Shown one piece after another: positions 13,079-13,248 of a stretch of DNA of 13,248 bases. The DNA comes from an uncultured Ruminococcus sp. GTDB lineage: Bacteria; Bacillota; Clostridia; Oscillospirales; CAG-272. A program made the position numbers and the translations under genes. The notes beneath the pieces were generated by a model. That model did no database searches and was not told the DNA's origin. It saw nothing but the letters and a program-made list of their open reading frames with translations. Position 1 is the stretch's first letter. Each line of letters begins with the position of its first letter. Location: positions 1 through 13,248 of the forward strand of contig CACZSC010000212.1 in the NCBI GenBank assembly GCA_902783755.1. The letters run 5' to 3'.

Positions 13079-13101
13079 CCCCATACGATAGACCCGAAGA
13101 C

Positions 13102-13160
13102 AAAGGGCTGCCGTTCTGAATGAATGAACCGCAGCCCTTTCCGTATTCCTTTTTTCTTTT
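13102..13160 (+). terminator. Rho-independent terminator after the sbcC-like gene, possibly bidirectional
   Basis: AAAGGGCTGC (13102-13111) pairs with GCAGCCCTTT (13131-13140) over 10 bases. After one C/C mismatch the stem continues with GTTC/GAAC around a nine-base loop. A T-rich tract (13149-13160) follows about eight bases after the stem. It begins 24 bases after the ATPase stop. In the other direction the stem is followed by TTTGTCTT, so it may also weakly stop the convergent SLH gene. Confidence 0.85.
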
Positions 13161-13248
13161 ATCTCAGCGCTCCGAGAGCTCTGTATGTGATGAGGATGGC
13201 CTGCTCTGTGGTCAGGTCTCCGCCCGGGTTGAACCTGCCCTGGCCCAC
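13159..13248 (-). CDS. C-terminal end of an SLH-domain protein (cut by window edge)
   Basis: Only the last 29 codons and the TAA stop (13159-13161) are inside the window. The peptide VGQGRFNPGGDLTTEQAI (first 18 visible residues), continuing LITYRALGALR, has the G-x-F-x-P...LTxEQA...YR pattern of an S-layer homology repeat. SLH repeats attach exported proteins to pyruvylated secondary cell-wall polymer. The rest of the protein lies to the right, so its function cannot be given. It converges on the sbcC-like gene across the terminator. Confidence 0.8.
   Translation of the reverse strand: MGQGRFNPGGDLTTEQAILITYRALGALR

Noticed and set aside
11834..13084. 416-codon minus-strand open frame opposite the sbcC-like gene
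   Set aside because: It is antisense to the ATPase with Walker A and B motifs. It is a frame shadow of codon bias with no domain seen.
1..13248. CRISPR arrays, insertion sequences, tRNA or rRNA genes, prophage or defence genes
   Set aside because: I looked for regularly spaced repeats, transposase motifs with terminal repeats and tRNA-like cloverleaf ends and saw none. Apart from the divIVA repeats, the window is dense housekeeping-type coding DNA.

Overview
The window looks like a chromosomal segment of a fairly GC-rich member of the Clostridia (Bacillota). The evidence is the order of the division and cell-wall genes (yggS/ylmE, sepF, yggT, ylmH, divIVA, lspA, rluD), a SepF/DivIVA division set, strong GGAGG ribosome binding sites, near-consensus sigma-A promoters and a neighbouring S-layer-homology (SLH) protein. 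The species cannot be named from the sequence. All assignments come from reading motifs; no database search was run.

Bases 1 to 9468 hold eleven genes on the minus strand, packed with gaps of under 50 bases or short overlaps. In transcription order they are: a CapA-like lipoprotein, rbfA, truB, a membrane-anchored HlyD-like adaptor, yggS, sepF, yggT, ylmH, a very long DivIVA-like protein, lspA, and rluD (cut by the left edge). A strong promoter (TTGCAT, 17 bases, TATAAT with extended -10) precedes capA. A second near-consensus promoter (TTGACA, 17 bases, CATAAT) lies inside the yggS coding sequence, in an unusually AT-rich patch, and would give sepF and the downstream division genes their own transcript. 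The run combines ribosome and tRNA maturation (rbfA, truB, rluD, ylmH), PLP homeostasis (yggS), division and polarity (sepF, yggT, divIVA) and envelope work (capA, the HlyD-like protein, lspA).

Bases 9469 to 9684 are a divergent regulatory region with a promoter in each direction, a 9-bp inverted repeat overlapping the rightward promoter, and a short direct repeat.

Bases 9685 to 13078 hold two plus-strand genes 13 bases apart: an SbcD/Mre11-like nuclease and an SbcC/Rad50-like ATPase of the YhaO/YhaN type. The ATPase has no CxxC zinc hook. Where the coiled coil should turn back it carries what reads as a two-helix transmembrane hairpin. A rho-independent terminator follows, and the right edge holds the last 29 codons of a convergent SLH-domain gene.

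The points most worth a second look are the transmembrane hairpin in the Rad50-like protein, the roughly 450-residue acidic tail of DivIVA with repeated short aromatic/acidic motifs (one also ends SepF), the promoter embedded in yggS, and the transporter-less HlyD-like protein in the division cluster.
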